A DNA stretch of 64,000 bases. It comes from Erigeron canadensis (taxonomy: Eukaryota > Streptophyta > Magnoliopsida > Asterales > Asteraceae). Under the pieces are notes generated by a model. The model made no database searches. It was given only the letters and a program-made list of their open reading frames with translations, and had not been told where the DNA came from. Location of the stretch: contig NC_057761.1 in NCBI RefSeq assembly GCF_010389155.1, positions 7,566,501-7,630,500 of the forward strand, in the 5' to 3' direction. This document shows positions 45,394 to 56,414 of the stretch, piece after piece (position 1 is the stretch's first letter; every line of letters begins with the position of its first letter). The position numbers and the translations under genes were made by a program.

Positions 45394-45917
45394 CATGAGA
45401 AAGGTGGTCTTCTTTGTTAACACTATAAATGAGATGTCATAAAAAAAAAAAACAAAACTAGACGAAACGGCGTAATACGGTACGAAACAAATCATTCATG
45501 GCGGATTGAAAGATAGACGGTGCGTTTGTAAGCCCGAATGGCATAACGAGAAACTCGTAATGACCATCCAATGTCCTAAACGCGGTTTTATGTATGTCTT
45601 CAGGGGCGACTCGAATTTGGTGGTATCCTGATTTTAAATCAATTTTAGAAAAAATAGTAGCTCATCTATGGTTGGGATAGGGAAACGGTTACGGATAGTG
45701 ACAGCATTGAGTGCCCTATAATTAACGCAAATACGCCAATTGCCGTCTTTTTTTTAACCAACAAGATCGATGAAGAGAAGGGGCTTTGGCTTGGTCGGAT
45801 GATACTGTCATTGAGCATATCAGTGATAAGGCTAGTCATTATTTTTTTAGGAGATGGGGATAACGGTAAGGTTTGACATTAATAGGTTGATTGTTGTTGT
45901 TGACGGGAATATGGTGG
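45394..45917 (-). pseudogene. Ty3/gypsy reverse transcriptase core (broken)
   Basis: Minus-strand reading gives, with frame breaks, [50 protein letters not shown], then after an approximately 10-base deletion [30 protein letters not shown], and a T-run region where the YxDD catalytic box should be but reads FYDI. The core is therefore inactive. It continues upstream at 48638-48982, beyond the solo-LTR insertion, and downstream beyond the MITE. Confidence 0.85.
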
Positions 45918-48642
45918 TGTAACACTCCACCGTTGGCGGAAACATGAGGTGTCATGAAAAGTACAGCACGACATGGAATTACATAGATACTATTAAAATG
46001 AAATAGAATATAATAAATATATTCCCAAAACATGAGTTCAAAGTCATAACGATGCTAGAATGGCTCAATACAATAAGTCCATCAACAAAATAGTCCAAGG
46101 CGTGTGCCTCAAAGTCTGACAATAAACAATGCAGCATAAATCTCCGAAGTCCAACCCTAGCATAAAAGTCTTTATCCCTAAATAGTCTGAGTATCTGAAA
46201 AGTATACTAAAACGTGTCAACACAAAGGTTGGTGAGTTCGTAGGTTTTTGTCAAAAAGTCTAATTGAAGAAATAAGTCTTTTGTCGATTCTTTTAAGTCA
46301 AAATACGTATTTGTTCAATATATAACGAGCAGAGTTGCACCATATAAGTCAAAGTACTCAAGTCTCAAGTCCAAGTCTCAAAGTCACAAGTCTCAAAGTC
46401 TTAAAAACTCAATGTCTCAAAGTCCAGCCTTACGGTACATGTAACTATATACGCACATGCTCAATATTAAACATAAAACAGAAATCGACAAAACTGTTTG
46501 TAACTATAATAAGTATACTTTCCACCCCAAAACTTGTAAAAAGAGAGGCTACAAAACTTACCTGAAAGCAGCACAAGTGTAAGTATCCAAGATCAACGAA
46601 CATGAACACGAACAGTCAGATACACCTTAAATAAGCTCACTATTTGTCCATAAGTTCTACATTGTCCACAAATCACCCAGTAAGTACTTAAATTTCATTG
46701 TACTCGTCTATGTCCTATACTAGTATCTTAGGAAATGTCATTATGTCTCGTCAGATGTCATAATATATATAATAGTCCTTTTTTTGTCCTTATAAATTGT
46801 CCAAATGAAAAATGATTCTTTTAATAATGTCATATTTTGATGTTTATATCACGTCATCCTCGTATAGACCGTTTCCATGGAATATGTTAAGTCCGAATAG
46901 TCATTATTGATTATTATACAATGTATAATTTATATAGTCTTTTCAAAGTCCATCATAAAGTTTACACCCTTTATTTAACTTAAGTATTGCATATGTATAT
47001 ACAAAAGCCCATATTATTTTAATATTAATTTGAAATGGATTACATACATGACTCAAAATGACTAACCATATTTAACTTTGACCAAAAACCTTAATTTTGA
47101 CTTTTTACTAGAAAACATTAATTTTGACTTTATCAAATCAGAAATCAATTTTGACTTTAACCAACAATCCACATTAAACCAAAACCCTAATTTAACAAAA
47201 AGACCAAAATATGAATCTGCCCCTTTGACCGTTGTTGACCAACTTTGACCGACGAGAAAAGTCTCACCAACACGAGATCTAAACACCAAACACATGACAA
47301 ATCGATTTTTGAAGCCAAAATTGTATAATTCAGCCGATTTGACCGGCGTTGACCGAGTGAAAAAAATCAAGAACAAAACTAGATCCAAACACAATACACA
47401 ATGTAAGTCACTTTTACAACCTGGATCTAAGCTAGATCAAACCAAAAACACCCAAAAATCACTTTTATTCCCGTTTTTTAATTATTTTTGTGTATATGTA
47501 TATGAACAAGAACCAAAAATCACATTACAACCTCAAATCTTACCAACTATAAAGATTTCGGATTAAAAGTTCACTGATATAGAGGATTTCGGTGCTATAC
47601 ATCACGGATCTAGATGATTTCGGACAACCAAGTCGGATTTGAAAGGATTTCGGATATATACAACCGAAAACATATGTATGTTAATAAAGATTTCGGATCC
47701 AACGATATACATACACATACAAAACCGATTTTTATATAAAAAGATGTAAAGTTTCCAGATCTAAAAGATAAACACATAGCATATTCGATTTATATATATA
47801 TTCAAAGATGAAGAATTCGGATCTATACATATATATACATATATAACCGAAAATATATATATAATATACAAAATTTTGGATTTAATAGATGGAAGAAGAA
47901 GAAGACCCGATTTATACATATATTTATAAAACTTTTCGGATTGAAACAAAAATATACATGTACATGAACAAAAAATCGGATCTATATATTTAGATATATA
48001 CACAGCCGCGATTTATACAAATATAAGAAAGAAAAGTTGTGATTTCGATGATAAATAACCATTTAACATTATATCTAAAAGAATAAAGAAGAAAAATGAT
48101 GGTGGTTGTGGTGACCGTCCGTTTTTAGTGAGAGAGAGGGGGGGCGGCTGGAGAGGAGAGGGAGAAAAGAGAAAGAGTGTGTGTTAAATGAGAGGAGGAA
48201 GGTTAGCGTTAGGAGTCTTTAGGGTTTTTGTTCTTCCATTTTGTTAACTAGACTAGCCTTTGACTTTCCTTTAAATTAGTTTGACCCGACAATTCAAGAA
48301 GGCACGAGACCCGTTAAAACATTTCGTTGACATATTAAAATGCAACTTTTCAATAGATTTCAAACGGATATATACATGACTATATTTGTTTATTAAATTT
48401 TTAATTGATTAAATTTTAAGTATTTCACTTAATTTGGCATTTGCATAAGACAACTAGTATTCCTCCTGTTCTCGAGTCCACGCACAATTTTCTAAATTCT
48501 AAATGCTCAAAAAGCCCGAATAAAACATAAGTCCACTTATTCCGTCAATAAAGGCTTAAAGTCTAATGACGTACATAAACAAAACGAACTAAAACAACCG
48601 GAAAAGTACTTCAGAAAATACGCTTAGATGACGGTTGTCATA
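45918..48642 (-). mobile_element. Solo-LTR-like element E in the gypsy pol (2725 bp)
   Basis: The plus strand starts TGTAACACTCC, so the minus-strand element ends GGAGTGTTACA. Its minus-strand start reads TATGACAACC, probably a decayed TGTRACAACC. The flanking duplication is GGTGG (45913-45917 and 48643-48647). Removing the element and one GGTGG rejoins the gypsy reading frame exactly at ...PHDH-HIPV, which confirms both boundaries. A (CT)-rich leader (about 48120-48180, minus strand) fits LTR anatomy. No protein domains inside. Confidence 0.8.
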
Positions 48643-48990
48643 GGTGGTCATGAGGGCGATTCGGTGGTAGGGTGTGCGGGTCATCGAAAACATTTTTGTA
48701 AAGTTCCAGTAGTGCAGAGAGTTGAGGGTCGGTTGGTGAGGATGGAGGTATATGTGGAAATGTTGCTTCCATAATTAAGACATGTAAAGACGCCACCGAG
48801 CCTTGGCACAACAACAATGACAACGAACTGGATGTAACCTGTCGGTTATTTGGTTCCCCTTTCAAGGTACAAGAAGTACCGTCTTTGATAAAGCTGAGTT
48901 GTGGGACCAAAGGTTTTTTGTGGTTCAGGAATCGGTTAAGTCTTTGCTCTCTTAGTCGATAAAGATTGGACTTTCTTTCCACAAAAATTT
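48643..48990 (-). pseudogene. Ty3/gypsy pol 5' part (pre-RT region)
   Basis: A minus-strand ORF from 48982 encodes the segment between protease and RT, ending LPPNRPHDH directly at the element E insertion. The rest of the RT continues at 45917. gag and the protease active site are missing; the relic is truncated near 49000. Confidence 0.7.
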
Positions 48991-49333
48991 GTCATTTGTT
49001 TTTGTATGCTTGTATGTGTACGCATTTTGTGTTTGTTTTAACGAGTTGCAAATAAAATTTACTTTCAAAAAATAAATATTTATAAAAGGAAAGGAATGTC
49101 AGCATATATAGATCTTGTCTGGACACGTGAGAAATTCACTTCGAGGTCGTCTAAGACCAACACGTTGACCAGTAAGTGTGACTGACTCCTTGGTGTTCCG
49201 AAAAGCCGCATTTTACCACTATTTCGTCTCTTCTGACAGTATTCCTACATGGCATCCACGGCTCCCACATTTCTGACTTGCATGCCTCATGTGTTAAGTG
49301 TTAGCCTCATATCTATATCTATATTTCTATTTC
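48991..49333. other. Non-coding DNA, nothing recognised
   Basis: No ORF, terminal repeat or RNA gene is seen. Base composition is less AT-rich than in the flanks. Confidence 0.4.
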
Positions 49334-49610
49334 TATACTAGTGTCTCCTGTATAAAAGTTATAACTTCATGTTAAAAAATTAAGATCTTTTTAAACATGC
49401 GAAATTATTATTTTACTCTTAATGAAATAATTTATATAATCATTTTATTATCATCTAAAGATATTCACTACTCTTTTAAATCAAATATCTTTACATCAAA
49501 TACTTACACCACTTGAAGCATATGTCGCCGCCGTCGTCATCATTCGTTGATGCCACCACATTACTGTCACTAATATCGCCGCTGTATTGCGCAAGTACCA
49601 TGCTCGTTTA
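49334..49610 (+). mobile_element. Decayed small Helitron with GTCGCCGCCG tail
   Basis: TCTATACTAGTGTCTCCTGT at the left is like the family start at 42983. The right end has GTCGCCGCCGTCGTC and GCGCAAGTACCATGCTCGT, a degraded version of the GCACGAGTACCGTGCTAG terminus. Confidence 0.45.
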
Positions 49611-50363
49611 CACTTAAAAAGTACAATTAATTTTTCATTATCTAAGCAAACTCTCTTACAACCTATATATATGTCTTAGTGAACATTTTCACTAATTATA
49701 TCGATGGAATTCATCATGATTTGTGTATTGTTATTAAATAGTTCGTTGAATTATGTAACAATGGTAAAAATAAAAAGATAATAAAAAATTGAAATTTAAA
49801 CCAAATTTGCAATCCAATGTATTCTCTATATTACATTATAATTCATTTGGACATATTTTAATTTTAAACATTTAAGTACTTTCATTTTATCTTTTTATTT
49901 AATATCTGTATTACTTATATATTAATTTACGTAATCAATTTAATTTTAAAATATACTAGCAACATACAATAGCAAACACATTTTGTATATATTCGTATGT
50001 TAGGCAATTTAAAACGGATAATCAGTAAAACTGACGATCAAACGCTGTCATTTTCGATGTATGTACTGAATGAATTTACAAACTTCAATTTAAATTTATG
50101 AAAACTTTTATCTATTGCTAGTTTGCTACACATAGATAAAATACACTTTAGTCAATATATAAGACAAAACAAATGAGTACGTTTTTTTATAATTACTAAA
50201 ATTATTTTCTTTTCAATTTCGTTAAACCAATAAACGGTGATAAATGACCCAATGGGCAACGATATTTTTTAGACGTTACTTAACGATGTAAATATATACT
50301 TAGGGTAACAATGAATATATTAAGATTTTAATATAAGAATGTTAATCAAATAGGTATCTAGCA
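49611..50363. other. AT-rich non-coding DNA
   Basis: No gene, RNA or element boundary is recognised. Confidence 0.45.
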
Positions 50364-50460
50364 ATGGGGTTGGTGGCCCATTGGTAAGGTTTTGGACCTT
50401 AAGAGGATATCCACTTGGATTCGAATCCTACTTCTCACAATTGCAGAAGTGAATATATAA
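50364..50460 (+). mobile_element. tRNA-derived SINE-like sequence
   Basis: A-box-like TGGCCCATTGG (50374-50384) and B-box GGATTCGAATCC (about 50417-50428) lie about 35 bp apart, as in a tRNA-type pol III promoter. No cloverleaf with paired acceptor arms is evident, so a SINE head is more likely than a tRNA gene. Confidence 0.5.
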
Positions 50461-50500
50461 ACCAAATCTTATTTAAGGAGTTGACTACCTGCCTGTGTTA

Positions 50501-50700
50501 CGGTGGATTCCCATGTGTAGAGGTGTCAATCTCTAATGTCCCAGGTTCAACACTAATCCCATGTGGTGGATTCTCTTCACCACCTAGCAAAATTGTTTTA
50601 CGATGAGTCCTCATGTGTGGAGGTGTCAATTTATAAAGGCCCAGGTTCAAAACCGATCCCATGTGGTGGATTTTCTTCACCACCTAACAAAACTAACCTT
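50501..50700 (+). repeat. 100-bp tandem duplication, 2 copies
   Basis: Both units contain CATGTGT.GAGGTGTCAAT, CCCAGGTTCAA, TCCCATGTGGTGGATT and CTTCACCACCTA. They start at about 50501 and 50601. It lies directly behind the SINE-like head and may be the SINE body. Confidence 0.8.
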
Positions 50701-51699
50701 GTACACATAACCTTACATGGTGGTAATGTAGGTACCAAATTTAGTATACAAGACTAAGGAGTTCCCACTTTTATTTATCTATAACTATAACTATATAACT
50801 ATATATCAATTAATTCAAAGTTTTATTTATTTGCTATTTAAAAAATAAAGTAAATATGTATTTAAGTGACATATGTCATTTAATAAAAAAAAGTCATGTG
50901 TTGATTAGAAGAACCTTCCATCATAACTTAGTTAATTGGTGGATTTTATTTTATGATATTAAATGACATATTAATTAATCGTTAGGTTGAAAACGACTTC
51001 AATTTAGTTGGAAGTAAGTACTTGTGGATTGAAGTTGAAGTCTTAGAAGTTGCTTTTGAAAAATTAAAGGTATTGTCATTCTTGGAGGAATGGTATTTTT
51101 TTTTATAGAGATCTAGTTCATCTCACCTCTTAATGGCTCATGATACTTGTCACTTTGGTAAACATGGTTTTGGTACATTTGATATGTTTTATAAAGTTGG
51201 GTTATGTAAAAATCTGCACATGTTGGTTTGAAGGCCATGAACTTTTGGTAACTAATTACAACTTGGTTAATTTAGGATGTTTGACTAAAGTTGTAGAACT
51301 TACTCTTGAACATTTGAAATCTTTTGTAATGTTAAGTAACGTGTTTATTATTTATTTGTATCAAGGAGTGGTAAGGGAAAGTTTGATTGTGAGTCGAAAT
51401 GCTGAAAAACGTTAAAAGGAGTGTTTTTGGTGTACAACAGAGAGCACGACCTCTGTGTAACAGAGCACGACTCTTGCAGAATGCAAAGGCCGTGCTCCAC
51501 TGACTTCAAACCTTAATTTTTTCCGAGCCTTCGTTTGACCTTTTTGGATCCTGAAACTTATATAGTAGTCTATTTACATCATTTTAAGAACACTACAAGT
51601 GTCTTTTATTGAATTGCAACATTTTGATTTTTCACGAAAAATGACCGTATTTTTCTAAGTATAAAGTATAAAGCTTTGATTTTCAATAATTACGCTTTC
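50701..51699. other. Non-coding DNA with retroelement-like segment
   Basis: The stretch 51420-51510 repeats GAGCACGACCTCTGTGTAAC and GAGCACGACTCTTG words. This is low-complexity UTR-like DNA. The 91-aa ORF at 51140-51415 has no recognisable features. Confidence 0.35.
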
Positions 51700-51772
51700 A
51701 TTTGGGTTGAGTCGTTTTAGCCACATAGGAAAAAAGTTCCAGAAACAATTTTTGTTTTATTTATATAAGAGA
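51700..51772 (-). mobile_element. Helitron 5' end of the CCCGGG-hairpin family
   Basis: On the minus strand TCTCTTATATAAATAAAACA starts after an A (51773) and continues with GTTTCTGGAACTTTTTTCC and CCTATGTGG, as in the copies at 3599-4328 and 16113. No matching 3' hairpin was found further left. Confidence 0.5.
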
Positions 51773-51901
51773 TAGGTGCTCTAATAGCTTATTCACCAAT
51801 CACAGCTCTCAATTTTTTTAATTTTCAATTTTGACTTTTCATGACTTTCAAAGTCGACTACAACTCTCTATCCATATGTATAAATATTAGATAGGTTTAG
51901 T

Positions 51902-52158
51902 GGGTCGGAATGTAACTAATAATGTCTGAAAAGTTATAGCGTGCATGAACTCAAGTAAACTTTTATTGTATGCACAAACTTAGTAAAAATGTTCAAATCA
52001 TATAACATGATATACATGGCACCCATATGAGTTGCCACGTGCAAAGGTTTTTTTTTTAACATGCCATATGTAAGGTTTTGATTCGGTCACAAAAAGTTAC
52101 ATGATTTGAATATTTTTACTAAGTTTCGTGCATACAATATAGGTTTACTTAAGTTCGT
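51902..52158. mobile_element. Palindromic MITE truncated by LTR relic D
   Basis: Left arm from GCATGAACTCAAGTAAAC through AACTTAGTAAAAATGTTCAA; right arm is its inverse, ending CTTAAGTTCGT. The outermost right part, the inverse of GGGTCGGAATGTAAC, is missing exactly where TGTAACACCCC begins at 52159. Confidence 0.65.
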
Positions 52159-54480
52159 TGTAACACCCCAAGATTTTGTTTAGATAAATAAATTAACCCC
52201 ATTTTATAGTTTTGACATTAAAATAATTTTCTAGTATTTTATTTTTAAATACGAGGTAATTTAGTTTGAACTTAATTTAGTGGATTACGGGTATTTTACC
52301 CACCAAAACTCAAGAGAGGCGTGACATCAATAGAAGATGCCAGCCACCTCTTTTCCTTGTGAATCACCATTATTTTCCATCTAAACCCATCTCCCATTAT
52401 TTTCATCTATCAATTCTCATTTCATAACAATTTCAATTCTCATGTATATAATTCCAACAAACCAAATCCTCCAAAGAAATATTTCTTGTATCCTAACAAT
52501 TGAAATTGTGGGTTTTGAGAGGTGATTGCGGGTCGAAATTTACAAGAAAAAGAAGGTGAAGAAATTGAGATTTAGTTGTTATTCATCCAAGTTGTAGATT
52601 GATTGTTATTCAATTGGTAATTATGAATCTTATTACCCAATTGATTTGTGGGTGCTTGGTTCAAGATTAAAAAGGGAAGAAGAATTTAGTGTGTGATTGC
52701 ATGTAATCCTCTAGTTGATTTCATCTCAATTTGAAGGTATTTCTAATTCATTTGATTGTTTAAATAAGGGTTCTTGATATAATAATACGTGGATTTTGGG
52801 TAAATGAGTATTTTGCTTTGGAAACCCTATGTTGTTGGTTAAGATAGGACCAAGCAAGATTGTTTGTAATTTCCCCATTCTAATTTGAATAGTTTTGTTG
52901 TCGTTGAGTTGAGTGGTTGAATTTAGTGTTAACTTTTTAGTGACTTTCATAGTCAAAGAATGAAAATGATGATTTTGATGATTTTTGGATAAGGATATTG
53001 TATTGCCATATTATTATAATTATGAAAATGGTTTTGATATGTTTGGTTAACTTTTTATGAATAGAGATATGGAATTTTGTTGTGGCCATATTTGCTAGAG
53101 TTGGAAATAAGATAAAAATGGTGATTTGTAGTAATAAAATGAGTTATGGCCATGTTGTTGTGAAAGTAAAATAAGATTTGAAAATGAGTCAACTCAAAGA
53201 TAATATGGGTTTAAATTGGGCAAAAAAAATAAAAAATGTAATGAATTGTTTGTGTTTGGCTATGACTAGATAGCCTTGAATATGATGGATGACCTTATAT
53301 GTGTTTTGTAATTTGATTTGCTAGATTGAAAGCTTATAATATGTATTGTTGCGGTCATCATGGAGTTTGGTTGTCGCGAAGGAGTTGAGTACTCTCGCAT
53401 ACGATTATATGTACATCGGGTCGATTACCATATGATGGTGGATTCCATGCGTGGTAATCAATTTGGCGTTAGGGCCTAATTTGAGGCCATGACCTAAGAA
53501 TCCCATTGATGAATTAAGATAAGGCCTAAGAATGTTATATTGAGATAAGGCATAAAAACCTTTGAGGCCTAAGAACCTCTTGAGATTATTGTTTAGCGTA
53601 TATGGATCCATGTATGTTATGTTAGCTATGCAAGTGATGGTATAACGATGCGATTGGCTACATGTTTGATAATCCTTTGTGTATTTCCCCTCCTTCGTGT
53701 GTATAAGCGTATGAAAGATTATTCACTAAGTTTTGCTTACTTTTTAGTTGTTTACCCTTTTATATGTTGTTCCGGATGTGGAAACAAGATTTAGTGCTTC
53801 GAAGATTTATGATGATATGAATTGTGGAAATATTAACTTTTACAGTAAAAATTGGTTTATGGCTAGACCCCGTAGTGACTCCTTTGGACTAATGGCTCTT
53901 GGAACATATGAAGTGTTTTTGGTAAAGTTTTGTTATGTACATTTATGCAAAAAGTTGGGTTAGAGTCGAGGTCTTTGGTATCTTCATGTATTGTAAAACC
54001 CTAGTCAATGTCAACTTGGGTAATATGACTTGTTTGGTTGTAAAATGAACGTTTGATCAAATGAACACATTTGTTATGCTTAATATTGTGTATGAAACTT
54101 GTTTCAATCATAAATGTTGTAGTTTGAATTTGTGTTTGAGTTTAGGAATTTCGCAAATCAAGAAAAGTGTCAAAATGATGATTTTTGATGTCAGGTAAAA
54201 AGTTGCATCGCAACTATTTATAGGTTCGACGCAACTTTGGTCTTGTCTATTTTTTTGACCTCTTAAGTTTGCCGCAACTTTGAACGGATTCACCGCAACT
54301 TTTTCCCGTTCAGCACAAAACCCGAATTTTCAAACAACCGTAACTTTTAAACCGTAACTTTGTTTTTAATGTTCAAGTTATCCACGAAAATGTGTTAGAG
54401 TCTACTTTTCAATGGTAATGTCCTCTAACGATGAAACAAATCTTGGTTTATAATAAAGTTGGTTCAAAGTGGATTGGTCA
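52159..54480 (+). mobile_element. Long LTR relic D (right end uncertain)
   Basis: It starts TGTAACACCCCAAG, the same start class as A and B, with leader-like DNA to about 52740. No GGTGTTACA end is visible and similarity cannot be followed past about 54500. The stretch 54190-54360 has repeated CGCAACTTT words. Short ORFs (for example 53748-53963) show no domains. Confidence 0.5.
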
Positions 54481-54734
54481 AGTCCTTTCAAGCGGTATCT
54501 AAGACAACTGACTTAATCATTTCATAACTCTCCAATCCTCAAAATTGAATATTGATGATGTCATTAATTATTAATATTAATTAAAAATAAAAAATTCAAA
54601 TAATCATTATCTAAATACATTAATATATTAGTATTTATAAAAAAATCTTATTTACACTTTTTTGTTTTCCATCATTAATTTAAATTTTTTAACCTCATAA
54701 AGTAACTATTTATAATTATTTTTATTTTATTAAA

Positions 54735-54934
54735 CTAGCATGGTACCCCCACGTTGTTGCGGAGATACCATTAACATGGTGCAAATGAAAAACAGAGAGA
54801 CATATTGAGAGAGAATTGTGTGTGTGAATGTCTACAAATGAAAAGGAGAAGGTTTTCTTGTGAAGGGTAGTTTAAACATTTCCCCATGTAACTTTCAATA
54901 TGGGGGCTATTCTTTTTATTATGTAGTATATAGA
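54735..54934 (-). mobile_element. Very short Helitron (200 bp)
   Basis: On the minus strand TCTATATACTACATAATAAA starts after an A (54935) and continues AAGAATAGCCC, as at 42983. It ends CCGCAACAACGTGGGGGTAC, then CATG and CTAG (54735-54738) before a T. The hairpin is imperfect. Confidence 0.65.
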
Positions 54935-55436
54935 TAAATTTTATCTTAGACCCAATATTTAATATTATTAGCAAAAGTTAACGATGATTTTTACATATTC
55001 TATATCAAATTTTATCTTTTAATTCGATCATGAATCTCAAATATTGTTTTTAATCAATATATTGAATTTTAACTTTGAGTTTAAGAATTCGTTTATTTTT
55101 CCAGCATATGGATACATTATTTTAAATAAAAAAAGAAAGAAAACAATGCTCATGAAATTGGTATGAACTAGTTTCTTATCAAAAGTTAGTATGTAGTTAC
55201 ATCAACCAGTTTTAAGTAAAGACGTTTATACGTTGCAATATCTCGAGTTAAATCGAAAAATATCTCAAGGCGAAGATAAGTTTTAAATGACAGATCAAGA
55301 AATATAAACAAATATCGTTTAATAAAATATTACAAAAGATGAAGTACAATATTATCTATATTTTTACATTTAAATTTACATATTTAACAATTTATTTTAT
55401 CTTAAAAATGTGATAAATATAATCTAGTATCAATAC
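54935..55436. other. AT-rich non-coding DNA
   Basis: No gene or element boundary is recognised. Confidence 0.45.
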
Positions 55437-55881
55437 TTCAATATATATTATAGAATTTTAAGTTTTAACCTTCAACATTGAATTTTTAATTTTAACAATT
55501 AATCAACAACATTACATCAATAACTTACACTATTCGTCGTCGTCACCACCTCCACCCGTCACCGCCACCACCACCACCGTTGCTACCGGGGCACACCACC
55601 ACCACCACCTCCGCTGCCATTACACCACCACATCGCATGTGTCATTAGTTTTAGTATATTTATAATCTTACTCGTATTAATGAAATAATTTATAATATAG
55701 ATTATTCAACATTTAAAAATAATTACATTACCTCTTTTACATCAATTACTTTTATATTAATAACCACATCACCATAATCGCCACCACCACCACCGCTACC
55801 ACCCTCGGTCACCGCCGCCACCACATTCCAGGTGTTGCTACTTACTACCATCACCGTCGTATAACGTGAGCACGAATCTAG
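55437..55881 (+). mobile_element. Two adjacent Helitron-like tails rich in CCACC
   Basis: The first patch (55537-55640) has repeated CACCACC and CCGCCACC. The second (55775-55830) has CGCCACCACCACCACCGC and ends at AACGTGAGCACGAATCTAG (CTAG 55878-55881) before T. Each follows an AT-rich segment with TCAACA...AATTACA words. They look like two related, partly decayed insertions in tandem. Confidence 0.5.
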
Positions 55882-55949
55882 TATAATGATACTAAATGCA
55901 ATAGTGCCAACCTCAAAAACAAAAGGAATTATATATGGTTGTTTTGTTC

Positions 55950-56050
55950 TACCAGTTTTTTCAAAGTGGGCTAAAGACTTTTACCCTCTAAGGTTTCAGG
56001 TTCAAACCTTAACAAAGTAGGGTTTCCTCTTAGAAAGTTTAAATGGGAAT
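55950..56050 (+). mobile_element. SINE-like fragment
   Basis: A B-box-like GGTTCAAACC word (about 56009-56018) follows GGGCTAAAGACTTTTACCC, which could be a degraded A-box region. Weak evidence. Confidence 0.3.
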
Positions 56051-56149
56051 GTGTTATCATAAACCCTTTTAACACGATCCCATTAAAACAAATTACATAT
56101 TTATTATTACATTATAAAAATTATATCATCTTATTGAAAAGTTAGAAAA

Positions 56150-56397
56150 AGAAAAGTTTGGAAATGACCAATTTACACTTAATGAACATTACTTCTTTAT
56201 TACTTATAAGAAATCACCTAATTACCCTACTTAATGAATTACTTTTATACCCTAAGCCTTTATCTTCTAAAATATGTTCACTACCACCGTTACATTAATT
56301 ATATTTGCACCAGCGTACACCATAGTTGTCATCGCTACCAATCACTGCAGACCGTGGTTGTTGTCACCACTTTCGCATTACGCGAATACGATGCTAG
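56150..56397 (+). mobile_element. Decayed Helitron tail with hairpin and CTAG
   Basis: A TTCGCATTACGCGAA hairpin (about 56371-56385) is followed by CTAG (56394-56397). Upstream is ACCACCGTTACA and related words. The base after CTAG is G, not T, so either the end is decayed or the call is wrong. Confidence 0.4.
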
Positions 56398-56414
56398 GAT
56401 TTAAAATAGAAAAA

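Noticed and set aside
50364..50460. Possible tRNA gene from A- and B-box matches
   Set aside because: No paired acceptor or anticodon arms could be traced; a SINE head fits better. The same applies to 63790-63890.
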